A DNA stretch of 64,000 nucleotides from positions 331,647-395,646 of the forward strand of contig VZRR01011537.1 in NCBI GenBank assembly GCA_013398015.1. The letters run 5' to 3'. The notes under the pieces are model-generated. The model ran no database searches. It was not told the origin of the DNA and saw nothing but the letters and a program-made list of their open reading frames with translations. Source of the DNA: Oreocharis arfaki. Lineage: Eukaryota > Chordata > Aves > Passeriformes > Paramythiidae. Of this stretch, positions 1 through 14,963 are shown piece by piece (within the stretch, counting starts at the first letter, position 1; each line of letters starts with the position of its first letter). The position numbers and the translations under genes were made by a program.

Positions 1-3000
1 TTAAAACATTGAAAGACAACCAGTAACCTAATCTTGCCTAACCTTTCTTCTATTTATCTGTAGTTCAGTCAAGTGGATTATTTGGAGTTATGCTGAAGAT
101 GTTCACATAGCTGGGGTTTAGCTGCTATGGGATTTAGCAGGAACATCCCTCATGCTTCTTTTCCTGTCTGGGAGATGCTCATTGTAAACATTCACAGCAT
201 ATCGGTAAAATACAGCTTAGACTAAGCTGCCTTTGTAGAGCAACACAAAGTGACTGCACAAAGAAAGGAATGTGAGAATGGCCAGTAAATCAGCTTCTTG
301 TTTGAAGCTTGCAGATAATATGGTGCATGACCCAACTAGCCACCCTTGATCTCACATTGGCTTCACAGATGCTGAGTCTTTGGCTAAGTTACTGTTGTTT
401 GCTTCTAGCTGGAATGTGGGACAAAAACACTTTGATGCATGATTAAATTAGCTCCAGACAGCTAAGCTGGACTCTTAGATGAAGGTCCTGTTTGGGTTCT
501 CATCATCTCAAAACTGAGGTTTCATAGCATGCTTCTGTTTGGCCTTGGCAGAGCAGGGCTGCAGAGAGCACTCTCCTTGCTGGTCTCCTCAACAGCACCT
601 CCCTTTCCGCCCTCTTCTGCAGCAGAGGATGCTTGTCCTCACTGGTGCAGCTCCCCAGCATTTAATCCACTTCTCTATCTCTACTGTTCCTCACCCCCCG
701 ACAAACTTTCCTTTCTCCTTAGGTATCAGGAGGGGATCCTGTTTCATCTTAACCTTTGTCACTAATTTTCAAACCAGGTCCTTCACGTGCACTTTCCTGC
801 TTGCAGGATGCTCCCTGTAACCACCTCTGGAACTACCTTGTCATCCTTTTATGGTCCCTTCCTTCACCCTCTGCCTGGCTTTGAAAGCAGTATCAGACTT
901 GATGGTAGCCATGTTGCAAATGTTCTGTAGTTTGTTGCCTCTCTGCAAAAGAAAACCAGAACAAATCTTCTGCACATGAAACATTCCTCACAGAGGAGGG
1001 TTTCAGGGAACGTGTATTTTTTACCTGGAACTACATGAAGATTTATGGTATATTCAGTAGTGATGACTCCATTCAGAGTCAGGAATATCCTGCCTAAAGA
1101 TAGCAGAGATCAGCTAATTCTCACTGCTTCTGGGGGATGGCCAGGGAACCTTTATTCCATCTCCTGAGGTCAGTCAGACCTTCAGGAGGCTCCCAGCAAA
1201 CGGGCGGGCTGCCTGAGCGTCACATGAGCTCCCTGAAGCAGTCACACAGCCCTCTTGGACAATAACTGCCTGTGAATAATGGATTGCAGCAGCCAGGCGT
1301 GCTGGGGATATATTATTCAAATGGCAGCAATACCCAAAAAAGAAAAAGCCACGTTTGGATTCTCTATAATCACAGGATAGCAATCGACCTCTGAACACAC
1401 GCGTGGCTGCTTTCCTGGCACCACACGTCCGGTAAAAGAATGCCAGGCTTGCAACCATTAATTAGTACTTAATAAACTGAAAAGGTGTAATTTACACTGC
1501 TCATTTACCTCTAGAGACTTATTCTTTTTGCTGCCTCTGTGCCTTTCCGGACTTCCTATTTTCCTTCTGTCCTCAATAGCAATGGAGAGAAAACACAATG
1601 GCATCTTTAAGCTGGGTGAGACAGTTCATTTGCTGTGGTTGGTGACACTGTTCTTGCAGCTAGCAAGCTAAGCCAAGATCACGCGTCTTTTTATAAAGAA
1701 CACTCAGCTAAATTGATTCAGGAGCTGTATTTCAGCAAAATGTGCAATGCTGTGAGGGAAGTACCCTCCAGTGGCACAGATGCAGAGTCCTCCCACCAAA
1801 GGGAGTCTCCATTTGTCTGTGTTTAACTTGATGTGAACGTGGTCTTTAGACACTTTATATAATTATTTCAAATTGTTACATCTATCCAGAGAAATACAGT
1901 CCCATGGCTATGGGACAGGTTATATTCTAGTTGTTACAACTAAGTCTGACAACTCAGGACTTCCAGTCTGGCTCTGGCTGTACCCTTTCCACAGCTTCAC
2001 CAGATCTGGCAACTTGTATGTCTCTCCTCCTTAAATGCAGTTTGTACATACAAAAGTAGGTCATACATGCATGCATATCTCTGCAGTCCTTTCTGAATGT
2101 CAGGAAACTCAGTAATTTCCATTTGCTCTGCAAAGACAATGCCTGGGATGATAAATCTTAGCTCGCAATCCTTCTGTATAATGGGACAATAGTCACCAAG
2201 CAAGGGGCATTAAAAAAACCATTTACTCAGCCACAGACAGCAAAAAGGCTTTAACTGTGTCCTTATGTCCAGTTGAAAGTGTGAAGAATATTGACAGGGT
2301 TTACTGTGAATGATAATTAAAAAAAAGAGGAGCTGCTAAATGTAATTGCAAGAAAATTAATGTGGAGAGCAGTTTTATAATATAAAATGTGAAAGCTTAA
2401 GAACAACATATAAATTTTTTTTCTGTCCCAGAACAGACATTTTCTGAAAAACTATTACGAAACACATTTATTCTGATACTGCAGTAATGCTACCATTTTC
2501 AAGAAATTAATTCATCCACTTATATCTCTAAATACTGACATTTACTCAGCCTTAATAGTGCCCCTAAATTAACTATCATTAAGCTTTTCAGCCTTGACAT
2601 TCTTTTCATGTTACCATGTAAGAATAAAACTACCCAGCCCTTTCAGCTGACCTTCAAAAAATGAAGCAGTGTTGTGGATAAAGACCTAGAAAATCACAGT
2701 TAAATCTCTCGTTGACTTTAGCAGTGCCAAGGTTCATCCAGATTTTCTCTCATACAATGTCTTTCTGAAGCTATGAAGGCACTTGATTATAGGTAGCAAA
2801 GTACATGCTGATGACCTCCAGCTGAGATGCCAATCCTTGCAGAGTGGATTTCAGCCTGTTGGCAATAGATTTGCATTCCATGGTTGTCTTTTAGCCCATA
2901 TGTACCTGTGGACAGAAGACCAAAAACCTGATCCCCACTGGAATGGCACAGACCCATATCTGAATGACAGGTTCAGCAAATGGCAAGAATTGGTGGTGCG

Positions 3001-4149
3001 CAGCTACAAGGTTCTGAGGGCAGTCTTTGTACACCACAGAAAGTGATGTGGAGCTGTCTTTTTCACTAATTTTGTATTGTTATTTCCCAGCATGACTGTG
3101 ACATCTTCAGAAGCCACAATGTCATTTAAGAGTCTAAGTCTCCTTAGGTTTCACTCCTGGAAGTACTGAAACACCTGGAAGCATTGCGCAGAGGTTTTTA
3201 CCAATTAGCTGACAGAGTTTAGTGCATCAAAGGAATGTTGAAGTTGAGATTAATCACATATTTAGAGGTGCCTGAGCTGATACCTGCCTCTCATAGGCTG
3301 ATGCTGATCCTTTAGTGATGCTTCTGGGATCTGAGTGCTGGCTGGTGAGGACAGACTTACTTTTCTGACCTATATATATAAAGACATGGATAGTTTTGTA
3401 TAAAACCAAACCAAAACAAAAATTTGCGAGGTTGCCTTTCAAAGTGTTCTGCCAAGTCCAGATACCGTATCTGCAGAATCCCTTGTGCATCCCAGTGTGC
3501 CCACAGAAACAAGTCAACAAGGCTCCCAGGGCTCAATGCTGACTGAAGAGTGTAGAGGTTTTATGCTGGATCTGGTGATGGGAAAGCTCCTCTAGTCTCC
3601 AGTGGTTGTGGAAGTCTCGTGGCTAATGCAGCAGAGGAGACGAGTTTGCAAGACACAGCCCTTTGGTGACCACAAAAGGAAATTTTCAATATGGACCTTT
3701 GATGGAAGAGAAAGAAAAATTGAGTCCTGAGCTCCCAAATACTGAACTCAGATAAAAGAGAGATAGCTTCATAGAAGTGACCATTAATCAATTTGCAATG
3801 CATTTCATTATTTAAAACATTAATTACCTTTCTGCTAAATTAAGCTGAATCAGTAGCTCTGTTTAATTCTGCCTACTGGAGTGAAATCCATCCTCATTTT
3901 CTGATCACTCCCCTACCCTTAGCCACTCTGTGAGGTGAATCTTTGATCTAAAAAAAGGAAGTAAGCATAAATACTTTGGTTATGACCATCTCATTTAGAA
4001 ACTCAGTACCTTCAGAAAGATAACACTGGGTTTTAATCTGTGATACATTTGAGGAACAGGATGATCTATTCATGCTAGTGGTTTGCACCTGCAGAATGAC
4101 TTAGGCATGTTGATTTTTAGGTGACTCTGGAAACATTTTCTTCTTTATT

Positions 4150-4210
4150 ACAGCTCAATTTGTTCTTTTTTGTCTCTTCTTTTTCTTTATTTCTTTCTTT
4201 TTTTTTTTTT
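4150..4210 (+). repeat. Pyrimidine-rich tract ending in T13
   Basis: A mostly T/C stretch ends in thirteen T (4198-4210) and is followed by AG. This looks like a strong 3' splice acceptor on the plus strand, but no coding exon follows it. It is probably simple sequence. Confidence 0.5.
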
Positions 4211-7200
4211 AGCAGAAACCTTGCAGGGGTTTTTAACATGTCTTCCAGCTTTATTTTTGTTCCAGAATTGCCTGTTGGTTAATGGCCAAAGTTTAACAAT
4301 ACTTGTTAAGCTCACTTCAGCCCTTTAGGCTTTGAAGGTAGTAAAATATAAGGTTGTGATGTGAATTGAAAAAACCATCTGAGAGATTGTTTGCAGTCAA
4401 TGCCAAGATATTTATTCTGAATAAATAGTGACCCAAATTGATTTATATTTTTAATGCTTTCTTCTTAAAAAAAGCCAAACAAACAGACAAAAAACCACAC
4501 CTCACTATTGCTCTAGTTCAGACAAGTAGTTTCTAGTTTAGAATGTAAGAAAATCAGTAAAAAGCTTAGAAAATAATTTCATTAAAGGAAAAAACCAGAA
4601 AATGTTGGTTCTCCTCTGTCTTTGGAAATTATATATAAAATTAAATATTCCTAGTTTTGAACATTCAGCTGCTTTTGACTGGCAACATTCCTCAGCCTCG
4701 TCTGGGATGTTCCACACAGTAGTTAATTTGGAGTGTTGTGAGGAGCGGAACTGCCTTTATGGAAAATTGTACAAAACAAACAGATTTCAGCACAAATCAA
4801 AAGATAGTGGTGAGGGGGGCTCGAGTAGGGAAGTGATTGCTGTGTGTGGCTATTCCTGGCAAATCAGCTGTGTTTGTGTGGATAATCCTCTTAACAACCA
4901 AGGAAAGTGGAGGTGGTGTTAGGAAGGGACCTGCCCTCCCCTTCCCTTGAATTTCAAGATTTAAAAAAACAAAAGGAAGTATTTTCTGGTGGTTCTGTGA
5001 GCCATAGCTATGAGAAGGCATCCAAACTGTTTCTTCTGTGGATGTTTTTCACTTCTTAAGTTAGGTCTGGTGTCTGTACTAGGACACTACCTGGGCATTT
5101 TGGCATCTTCAAAGCACAGAGGATCACAAGGACACTCTGAGGGAGAAGATGCTAACAGGCAAGTGAAGTCCACGTGCCACAGTTTTATTCCCATGCTAAT
5201 ACTGGCTCAAACATTTCCATCAGACTTCAGCCTCCCACTTCTGCTCCCCATCACCTTCTCAGCTGTGCCTCCCCAGCGGTTTTTAGAGCCACACATAAAA
5301 TGATATCAGATAATTGATTCACAATAAAAGCCAGTCTGTATGAAAAGAAGGAAGGCTTTGTTTTCCACCTAGAGCAGTTCCCTGGTAGGAGTCATTGCTC
5401 AGCCCCACAAAGAGTGGTGGCAGCTTGTCACCAGGGCATGCCCGGGAAGGAGAGCCTGAAGCTGACATTGTGGCTGAGGAATGTTAGGCAGGAATCAAAC
5501 ACCGTGCTTGGTATCCACGTTTCTCAGACTGCACTGAGACTCCTGGCTGAAAGCAAGATAGCTTTACTTTGGTTCATTGGAAGTCTAGTGAACATCTGTG
5601 TACTGCAGCCTGCTGTGGTTTAATGAGGTGTTTGACACACTTACCTCTAGTTAATGGTTGATTTCCTGAGGATGTATCTATATATGAAGTAACTTTGCAA
5701 AGGGACCCCCTGAGCACTCCTGTGTGTGCAGTACTGCTCCCAAAGATGCCCCAAAGCCCTGCCTCGGGGCAAGGGCTGCTCCCAGCCTCTCCCCCAGCCA
5801 CAGGGTGTCCATTCTCCTCCTACATGGGCCCCATGGGTGCAGGAGTTAGGAGGGCAGTCCCAGGGGATTGCTGGGAACTGGAATTTGCACCCTCTCCACC
5901 CAGTTTGTTCTCGCTCTGGCACCCCATCAGTGGACAGACTGCTTGGCAGAGACAAAAGACAAGTTTCTGGCCCAGGGACAACTTGGTCCCCTGCAATATA
6001 TCATGGAGGAAATTACTTTGTTGTAACTTTGTCAGTACCAAATGAATTCACCATAATTAGTGTATTCAGTGTGAATCCCAGTGGAAGCAATAATGATTTT
6101 CAGTTTATTCAAAAAGGTTGCTATTTTCCCTGACAAAAAAATTATGACCTAAAAATATCTGATGTATTTCTCATTACTTTAGTGACTGTAATGATATGTT
6201 TGGAAGAAACACCAATTTTCCTGTCTACTGCTTTTGACACAACAACAATTAGTCATAAGCAATGAAAAAAAGACATTAGTTAAGAAATGGTAAGAAATAC
6301 ACAATGTTTCTATATTCATAGCAATTGGATTATTATTTGGATACATTAGCCTAACTCTATTTGTAGAATCAGGGATTTAGAAAACACACCCTGTAAGAAT
6401 ACAAACCTGTTGACTGTAAAGAAGCAAAGGAATTTATCTCATCAATATCATCCTTCCAGAGGAAAAAGACATTTTGTTAACAGCCAGGTATCACATCATG
6501 TAGTGAAAATAACAATGTAGTTGTCAGGAAACCAAGCTAGGCTTAGGATGGTAGTGTTTGTCTAATTACAGGGAGAGAACATAAGCACATCATGCTATCT
6601 CTGTGCCTTGTCACTAAGTTTGGCTGCTATATCTCTAGTTGTTCGAGTAAATATATGGAAAAATATATTCATAAATGTTGTCCTTAACCATTGACTTTGT
6701 CGGCGTTCTTGTTGGTCACTTCTTTCATTCATCTATTTGACAAACGTAAAATACTATTATGAAAATGGTCACTATCAGTATTTCAGAAACCTAAGACCTC
6801 TTCACTATGACAACTTCACTGCATTGATTTTGGCCTTTATTTTCCCCTTCTTTACTCTTCCCAAGTCCTTTCCCCTCCAGCCATTGCACTTTCAACTGTT
6901 TTCTTCTCAATTATCTTACCCTTGATTTCCAATGTTGTGGCATTTTCCATGTATCCATTTTCATAAAAAATGAAGAAGAATCTACAACTTCTCTTCCAGT
7001 CCTTATCCAGAGGGTAGGTTCATTCTCCCAGCACCAACAGGTGAGTCATTGACACACATCACCCTTGTCATACAGACTGGTTCTCTCAGACTGAGCTGCA
7101 TCTTTCTCAGCTTTTCCTAGCACCATGTACTCATGATATAATTATGGATTTACTGCCTGTTAAACATAAATCTAATGTAGTTTGGAAGACTAGATTGTCA

Positions 7201-7343
7201 AGACTGCCATCTATACTTAACACAGGAGGGATGGTGGCTGAAGTCTGAGGCTTTGTGAAGGTCCGAGATGAAGGTTTTGCTGCTTCGTTGGAACTTGGAG
7301 CCTTCTCATGTAATGATGGAACATGGGTTAGCCTACATATCCT

Positions 7344-7358
7344 GTCTCTCTCTCTCTC
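7344..7358 (+). repeat. (TC)n microsatellite, short
   Basis: About seven uninterrupted TC units lie within CCTGTCTCTCTCTCTCTCCC. Confidence 0.7.
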
Positions 7359-10300
7359 CCTCTGTTAAAAGAAACCCCAAATCTGGCTGGTCTCAAGCAG
7401 GATATAAATCTGAGCATGAGCTAAACCTATGTGGTTAAGAAGACACATTGCCATGGGCTCAGCACAGGCAGCTCTGACGAGAACTGAGGTTTGGCTCCTG
7501 TAAAAGTCAAAAGGAAATTAGCCTCTTTCTCAATGCAAAACCAGGTTCTACCACAACATGAGGCTATTTCTCCATTTGTTTCCTTTCCTTTCGAAGTTAG
7601 ATAATTTCCCTCCCCCACGTCTTCATTTCTTACTGTTTCTGGTAGACTGGGAAATATCATTTTGGTAATTTTTATATCGTGAACATGGAAGAAATTGGTT
7701 TTGTTTCATTACTGCTCACCCTGCAGAAATTGGGTTTCTGCTGTGCTCTTTGCCTTCCAGTTTCCAATTACACAAAAAGATACACTATTAAAATGTAGAA
7801 TAACTTGCACTACTTGCACTTTTGTAAACCTTCCTGCTTATAGGAGTGATTTAAACAGCACCTACTGCATCAGCCAAACAACTTGGTCTTATTATTTTCT
7901 ACAGATAATGGGGATCATCTGTTATTAATGAAACTTAATTTATTAACCCAATTTTCCTTGCTGAGTTCCCTCAGCAACAGACCCCAAACAACAAGCAAAT
8001 GATCATGGAAAGGTTTTTTAAATGACAACCCAAGCTCTCCAAGACAGAGGCTGTGCAAATGCTGCTGTGGTAAGACAAGTCCTCTTTGAGGCTTCTTGTC
8101 TATGTAAGTCCCTCTGAAAGTGTCTTGCCTCTGTTGCATGGGGTCTAATGAGTCCCACCAGAGCTAATGTACAGTGGTGCTGCAGCTTCACCCACTGACT
8201 CTCTTCCTCTGCCCTTTCTCAGATGGTCCTGGGGCAGAGACTAGGTTTTAAATAGCACCAAAATTAGGAAAACTCTCTAAAATGGAGAACTGCCTGTACA
8301 TCTCTTTGAATTACACTTTGAAATACTTTACAAAGTGTCATGCCCAGTTACTATTGAAGAGCTGAGTTGCTCAAAACTCATTTTGTTTTACTCACAGAAC
8401 TGCTGGCTTTTCAAATGGAGCAGATACATATGATTATAAGTCATGAAATGGATGTACATGAAAGTTTCCAGGTCTCCTGAGCCCCTCCTTCAGCTTATAA
8501 AGTTCTTTGAAGTTAAAACAAAAACAAGCCTCTAATTATCTCAAGAAAACCCTGTGAACAACGAGCCTTACCATCAGAAAGAATTTTTCATGCCTCATAT
8601 GTTCTATGCTGGTATTCCCATGCAAAATCTTTACCTGCACATTTTCTAAGGCATCTTCCTTCTGTGTGACTTCTGAAAGTCTTCAAGTATCAGGAGCCCA
8701 GGACAATACGATTTCTCTCTTTGAGTTCCTTGTTTTTAATGTGATCCCTACTGAAAAGTGGAACTGTTGGAATATTCTGTAATGACAACACCAATCACAA
8801 ACTATTTGCTTTAAGAAATGCAATGAGAAAATCTTACATTTATTAAGTTCATCAACAGCTCAGACTATTTCACACTATGAAGTGACACACATAGCCCCAA
8901 ATCTGGATTATACATCAAGAGAGACAAAAAATGTGTTTGAGGGAGAGCTCTCTGCTGGAACTAACTGTATTTAACAAACAGTTTGCAAATTTTTTATGAG
9001 GTACTAAATAAATTCCAGGTGCTCAGAGAAACATCCAGTCCAAGGCAGAAGATGGTTTCTATGTCCCTGTGGGTAAACAAGTGATCTCACATCCATAAAC
9101 TGCCACTGCTGTGGATGCTAATGTTAATTTTCACTAATTTGGAAAATCAGGTCAGCTGTGTAAATCCTTCATGATCAGTGCATCCAGGGTTACCAGTCAT
9201 GCTCAAGAAGCCCACCAGGCTTCAAAAGGAAGTAGTAGAATGGGCTGCCTTTGTGAAGGATGGAGGTGGCTTGGTGGATGAGGTAAAGCTCTACCATTCT
9301 CTCATTTGTCAGAGCATGTTAGGCTACTTCTGAAGTTTCACACTGGTGACACCCTCTGCTGATCCTGTGGGCAGCACAGCAGACCCCAGGGACGCAGATG
9401 GTGAATGACAGGAGGTGAAGCGGTACGTGGCTGCCCGTGCCACTCCCTGCTGCTGCAGAGCAGTGCTGGCTATATCTTAGCAGCAAACGAGGAAACTTGA
9501 CAGTTGCCGTAAATTACGTTGCCACCCCCAAGGGCAGTTCCAGCAGTGCTGAGGGCTGCCACCTGGGAGTGAATGCCAAAATGCCAGCCCCCTAGGCTGT
9601 TGGGGCAGATGCTGTAGCTGCGTGTCCCCTGGGGCCTTCCTGATGCTGGAGATATCTTCAGAGAGGCAGACGAACCATGTTAAAGGCTGATTTGCATGTC
9701 AGTCACTCATGCCACTACTTCAGAACTAATGATCTCGTTCTTAGCATCCTTGAAAATATCAATTGCTACTGAAAATAATAAACAGAAGTTTATGCATCCC
9801 AAGCAGCTAATGCCCATAAAGAGATCACACAGCATAAAAGGGATTGCCAAGGAAAGGATGCACCCATTTGAAGCTTTTGGCAACAACCAGACTCCAGATT
9901 GATTTGCTTAAAATTAGCCCCAAGGGTAGCAGAGAGCAGCTCCATACATCCCATGTCATATGTCAGAATCCATTGCCTAAAATGGAAATGGTTCATAAAT
10001 CACAAGACAGTGCAAGAGCATACCAAGCAGAGGACCATTAGCTGCATATTAGAAGAAATAACCTTTTTAACAAGCAAGTTTACAGGGCCTACTGTAACCA
10101 GAAGGGGAAAAAATAAGTTCTTTGTACTGTCCTTGGAACTATTTGCCTTCATATGTCCTGCCCTGAGAAGCCTCTGAGCTTCCTTCACAGTGTAATATTT
10201 CATTCTCCTCCATGAAAGGTCTGTGTTCAATTTGTTAATGCACAAGGTGCAGAATCAGTGACAACTGTGTCTGTGCCTGACCAAGGGCCATGGCACGAGC

Positions 10301-10695
10301 AGGCATGTGCTGTATAGAGCATGTTTCACTTGCTAGGGCAATGGCATTGTTGTTTGTCAAGCCTTTCATTATTGAGCCTCAAGATAACTGTATCTGTTGG
10401 GCTTGCTGTACCACAAACACATTGAGGATTATGTCATGTGCAGGTTGGATGTCTCTCTAGAAAAATATGGATTAGTTATGAATGATGAAAAGCAACAGAT
10501 TGTCCACTGTGTGTGTGTATATGCCTACATGTGCCTGTATATCGTGTGTAATATTATAAAACCTGGGTTTTGCAGATAGAGGTGCTGGCTCTGAGTACTT
10601 GTGCTTCTGCATGGGAGGAGAACTGATGTGAGTTCTGCGTCAAAAGAGAGGCATGTGCCTGCTTGTAGACTTGAAATACAGAATAATCATCTACG

Positions 10696-10709
10696 CACAC
10701 ACACACACA
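10696..10709 (+). repeat. (CA)n microsatellite, short
   Basis: About seven CA units follow CTACG. An imperfect TG/TA-rich stretch lies upstream at about 10508-10552. Confidence 0.7.
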
Positions 10710-12189
10710 GAGGACTAAAAGCCTGCAGACATTTCACGATTGACAGCATGCCAGACTCTCCAGAGAGCTGGTTTGGTGGAGGGGTTGCTTTCCTTTGAAC
10801 TCGTAAAACAAGAATTCCCAGAAGGCAGCCAGTCTGCAGGCGATCAGGAGGAGCCTGCAGTGCCTCTGCTGGGGTGCTTCACTTGTACTAAGGCCGTGCA
10901 CAGCCGAGCAGGCGTGGGTGATGTCACAAGTGCTGCTGCACATGGGACAGTAGGAGCACACCAAACTGCTGCCTGAGCTTCTTCTGCATGGCCCCACTGG
11001 AGGGTTTTCAGCATCATTTTTGCATGCAGACCAGCCAAGGGCTGCACACCTCCATGCTGTGCCTGGGAGGAGCATGTTGTTACACTTGGGGAAAAAGAAA
11101 TCTCTGTCTTCCATGAGCTTTAAAATTTTCCCCCTGTCATTAAGACCCAATAAAACTGTTAGCACCTCCTCAGATATCCTATTTTCTCATGCCATCTTTC
11201 AGGTGTGCTCTATGGGCTTCCCTGTTTAGTACATGCAGGATACGTTTTAAGAGCCTCATGAATTATTTTGGGTAAAGCAAAAGGAAGTAAATTCTGGGCT
11301 TCAGAGGGAGGTTAGTGTGGCAACAGCTCCACAAATGGGTATCCTGGACCTCAGCCCAATTCTCTGTCCTTCTCAGTCTCCTTTCCACTTAGGTATGATT
11401 TCCAGGCAGGCAGCTGGAGCATGGGAGGCAAGGGACTCTCTGGAGCTTCGTCCAGGGCCAGGGAGATACCTGCAGTGCCTGAGGCACATCCAGTGCTGAG
11501 TGCTTGCCCTGAGCCTGCAGGGCATCCCTGGGTCTCCTGCCCTGCTCGACGCAGAGTTTAGGTACAACTGGAGCCTTAATGTGGAGAGAGACCAGAGACG
11601 ATTTAGAAACATGAGCAGAGGATGCTGGAGAAAATGCAGCATGCAGAGAGAGGACATCTCCATGAACAGCATTTATAGGAGGCAAAGGAAGGTCCTGCAG
11701 AAGCAATCTCATTGGATTTCTCAGACGGCCTGCTTGAATCCTTGGAGGTTTGTTTCGCTTTTGCAAATTCTGGACTTTCTTTTGAGTTTTGTTTCTCCAA
11801 AGGGATAAAAACTAGAGAGCTGATATTTTACAAAACTCTTTCCAGCATTGTTCCAATATAAGAACTTGCTCCTTTCTTTCCTTGGCACTGCAAAGTCTTG
11901 CATAAATTTAATTACATCTATTTATTTTGCATTAGCATATCCCTTCTCCCTTTGTCAAATCACCATGCATTGGATTCTCAGTTTAGGATTTTTTTTATTT
12001 CAGAAATTAGCACAGAAAGGATCATACTTTCAGAAGGAAAAGGGCATCAGAACTATGTTAGAAAAAAATATTTTCTCACACAAACAGGTATTTTTTGCAG
12101 ATAATTTTCTCTTTTGGAAATTTTTCTGGTTTTTATCACTCGCAAATTAAATGTTTTCACTAACAAGTATGGATTTGGGTAAGTTTCAG

Positions 12190-12206
12190 AAAAAAAAAGG
12201 GGGGGG
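12190..12206 (+). repeat. A9G8 homopolymer junction
   Basis: Nine A are followed directly by eight G and then TATATATTTTTTTA. It is an unstable homopolymer junction and a likely sequencing or assembly trouble spot. Confidence 0.6.
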
Positions 12207-14899
12207 TATATATTTTTTTATTACTTTTCCCCAAACCTGTTGAAAACAATTGACATAATAAGCTACTTAAGCCCTCAGTTTTCATCAATCCCAATAGGAA
12301 TAAGAAATCTAAGAGCTAGACATCTAAATAGCTCAACTAATTGCCTCCTGACAAAGAGACTTTATGGAACAAGCCATTCAGCCCACACAGTTGTCTTCCT
12401 TATCTTCAGAGAACACCATTACAGCTGTCAAAGGACTCCTAGACCTAGTATAAGCTAAGGATTAGTTGAGGATAGAGAGATTGCTAAATATCTTGATTTT
12501 TGTGCATAGATCTGACATGAATCTCTGCTTTCCACACGTTTTTTGTACAGAATTAATCAGCCTAAAGATGGAACTGCAGATGCAATATTGGTACCTTCCG
12601 CAGGTGTAGCTGTAACAATGGATACTTTCTTCTCTTTCCTCACTGACAGAACAATACTGGCATGTTAAAACTGCTGCAAACGGCTGCACATCTGCTGTCT
12701 GCGTATAAATGACCCCTCTTTAATGAGGCTGCCACTCCTCAGCAGCTAGCCCAAGATGCTGTTAGGTAATCCAGTGTTCATCTTTGGAGGACATTTGGGA
12801 GATGGAAGTAGGAGCAGGCACTGTCTCCCTGGAGACTGCAGAAGTCCTCATTGAAGATGGGCACCAGGGGAGGGAGAGAGCAATGTCCACTGCATAAAAC
12901 CCCAAAGCTCCAGCGCATAAAACCTCTGCATCGTCATCTCCAGGGGAGAGGGAGCTGAGAGCTGGGAGGGATCACAGTCTGGGGCTGCCGGATGCTGCTG
13001 GGAAAACACATACTAGGCTGAGATCCCTGGCCTGCTGTGGATGTTTAGTTTTCTGCTGGGTTGTCTCAGTCCTTATAGCAAGGCTGGGCTCATGCCTGAG
13101 ATCTGGGACACTGTGCTCCAGTGGCACAACCAAAATCACTGCAAAAGCTGCACTGAATCCAGGTATGGGCCGGAAGTCCAGGCTGGGCGTTGGACAAGAG
13201 AAACAGCGAGCACACCAGAGCAGAGGACAGGTCAAGAGCATGGTCAGACATTGCAGGTAGAGAAGACATGATGCTCATGCTGGACCAGGTGCTGGAGCAA
13301 GTCAAGGGCAGAAGCAGGAACCAGGGTAAAATAGGAAGAAACACAGCTTCAGGTTTTGCCAGAAAGAGCTGCAGCGATGGTATCTTCCAACATCTGGGTG
13401 GGGACAAACCTAGAGCTACAGCTGGATATGAGGTTTAATTGTGCCCTCAGATCAAGCAGTAAAAAGGAGGGCACTGGGGAGACAGGGGCTGAGTGGAGCT
13501 GACACTGGCAGGGAAAAATGGAAAGATAACACCATCCTGCTGAAGGCATATTTAGAAATACAATATGGGTCTGAAAACCACAGCTAAATAAACTGTTGTT
13601 TTAGTTAATTATGTATTAAGAACCTTATTCCCAGAGACAAGCAGAGCCTTGTTTAAATTAGCATGTTGCCTGATAATTAAGAAATTTGCTAGAATAACAG
13701 CAACACATCTACCCAAAACCAACATTCTAAAAATAACTTGTGAAAAAGTTTTGATTGTCTATTAAGGTAATTAATTAGAGTAATTATGTCACAAATATCC
13801 TGTTAGGTTAGTGGCAGTGTAAACCGAGACATAGCAACTGCAGGTGAGCAGAGACTTTATGAAAGGAGGGCATATTACAAGCAGACTATGAATGCACATC
13901 GAGGTAATAATCGGTGGGTACCTCATGTATTTTCAGTAATCTTAAACCGTTGTGTATATGATATAGCTAGAATTGCTATAGACTCCAATGATTTCAAATG
14001 AAAGGCATCATACAGCTAAATCCTGTGTGGATGTGGAGTGGAAGAACTCACTTTCAGTAAATCTGGTCCTATGACCACAATATTTCCTCTGGCCTCCTAT
14101 CCTGGAATATATTCACACTTTTTTTTTTTCAATGTATAATGCCATGACAGGCCTAAAAGGCCATTCCGGGATTGGTTTGCACTCCTCTTTGCTTATTTCT
14201 GCAACCATTTTTGGGAGAGTGAGTGTCCCCATGGTGCTGTCCGAGAACATATCACTTGTTCTTTCTCTGTGATTCACATTAGTTCAAATACTGCCCTGAT
14301 GCCTGCTCTGATGACCTCTTCCAGCACTGTCCACCACAAACTTCCTGTGGGAATCTTTTTATTGCTTACAATTTTACTGTCCTTTCATGTAAGCATCATT
14401 CTGTTCCTTAATTTAAAAATACAGTTAAGAGGACTGATTGATCTGTGCTATACCCATCATAATCAATCAAGTTCTCACTACACTGTCTTTCTCCCCAAGG
14501 TAACCATTCCCTGGTTTTGTATCCTCTTTTTTAAAATGTAAGTCTCACCAAATCTCTAATTTTGTTATTCTTTCTTAAATCTTTTCTAAGTTATGTTTTC
14601 ACTTGGGATCAGAAACAGTGTTGTGGAAAGCATTCCAGAGACTTTATAGATATACACACATATATTCTGTTTGTACTACTCAGCGCAGTAGTTTCTATCA
14701 CTATTTAATGAGCTTTTATGAGCATTAAATCAGCATTAATGTGTGGTGTTCATTGCTGCTATACCCGTCATTGATATCCAAAAACGCTTACAGTGTTTTC
14801 CATGGACTCAGCTCAGAAACCAACGTATGGATATATGACTTTTTTCCTAATACTCACACCTGTTATATTTAATCAGATACAAACCTGACTTCAGTTGCA

Positions 14900-14963
14900 T
14901 ACGTATTACCTAATATAAAATTAAATATAAATGTATAATGTGTTACGTATTAAATATAAAATG
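14900..14963. repeat. Diverged AT-rich tandem duplication
   Basis: TACGTATTA followed by AATATAAAAT-type sequence appears at 14900 and again at 14944 (period 44). TACGTA is itself palindromic. No function is evident. Confidence 0.45.

Larger units (their letters stand above)
1..13585. other. Intergenic block, no supported gene
   Basis: This is AT-rich single-copy-looking DNA. The longest open frames (for example 143 codons on minus near 10734-11165 and 135 codons near 5726-6133) show no family motif, splice pattern or codon bias. The only structure I can name is the pyrimidine tract at 4.2 kb, short TC and CA microsatellites and the A9G8 junction. I see no clear LINE or LTR copy. Confidence 0.6.

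Noticed and set aside
2783..3046. 87-codon plus-strand frame with fairly even composition
   Set aside because: No recognisable motif, no splice signals or upstream promoter features. It cannot be told from chance.
4150..4212. Strong splice acceptor-like pyrimidine tract before AG
   Set aside because: No open exon with a donor follows. It is more likely simple sequence.
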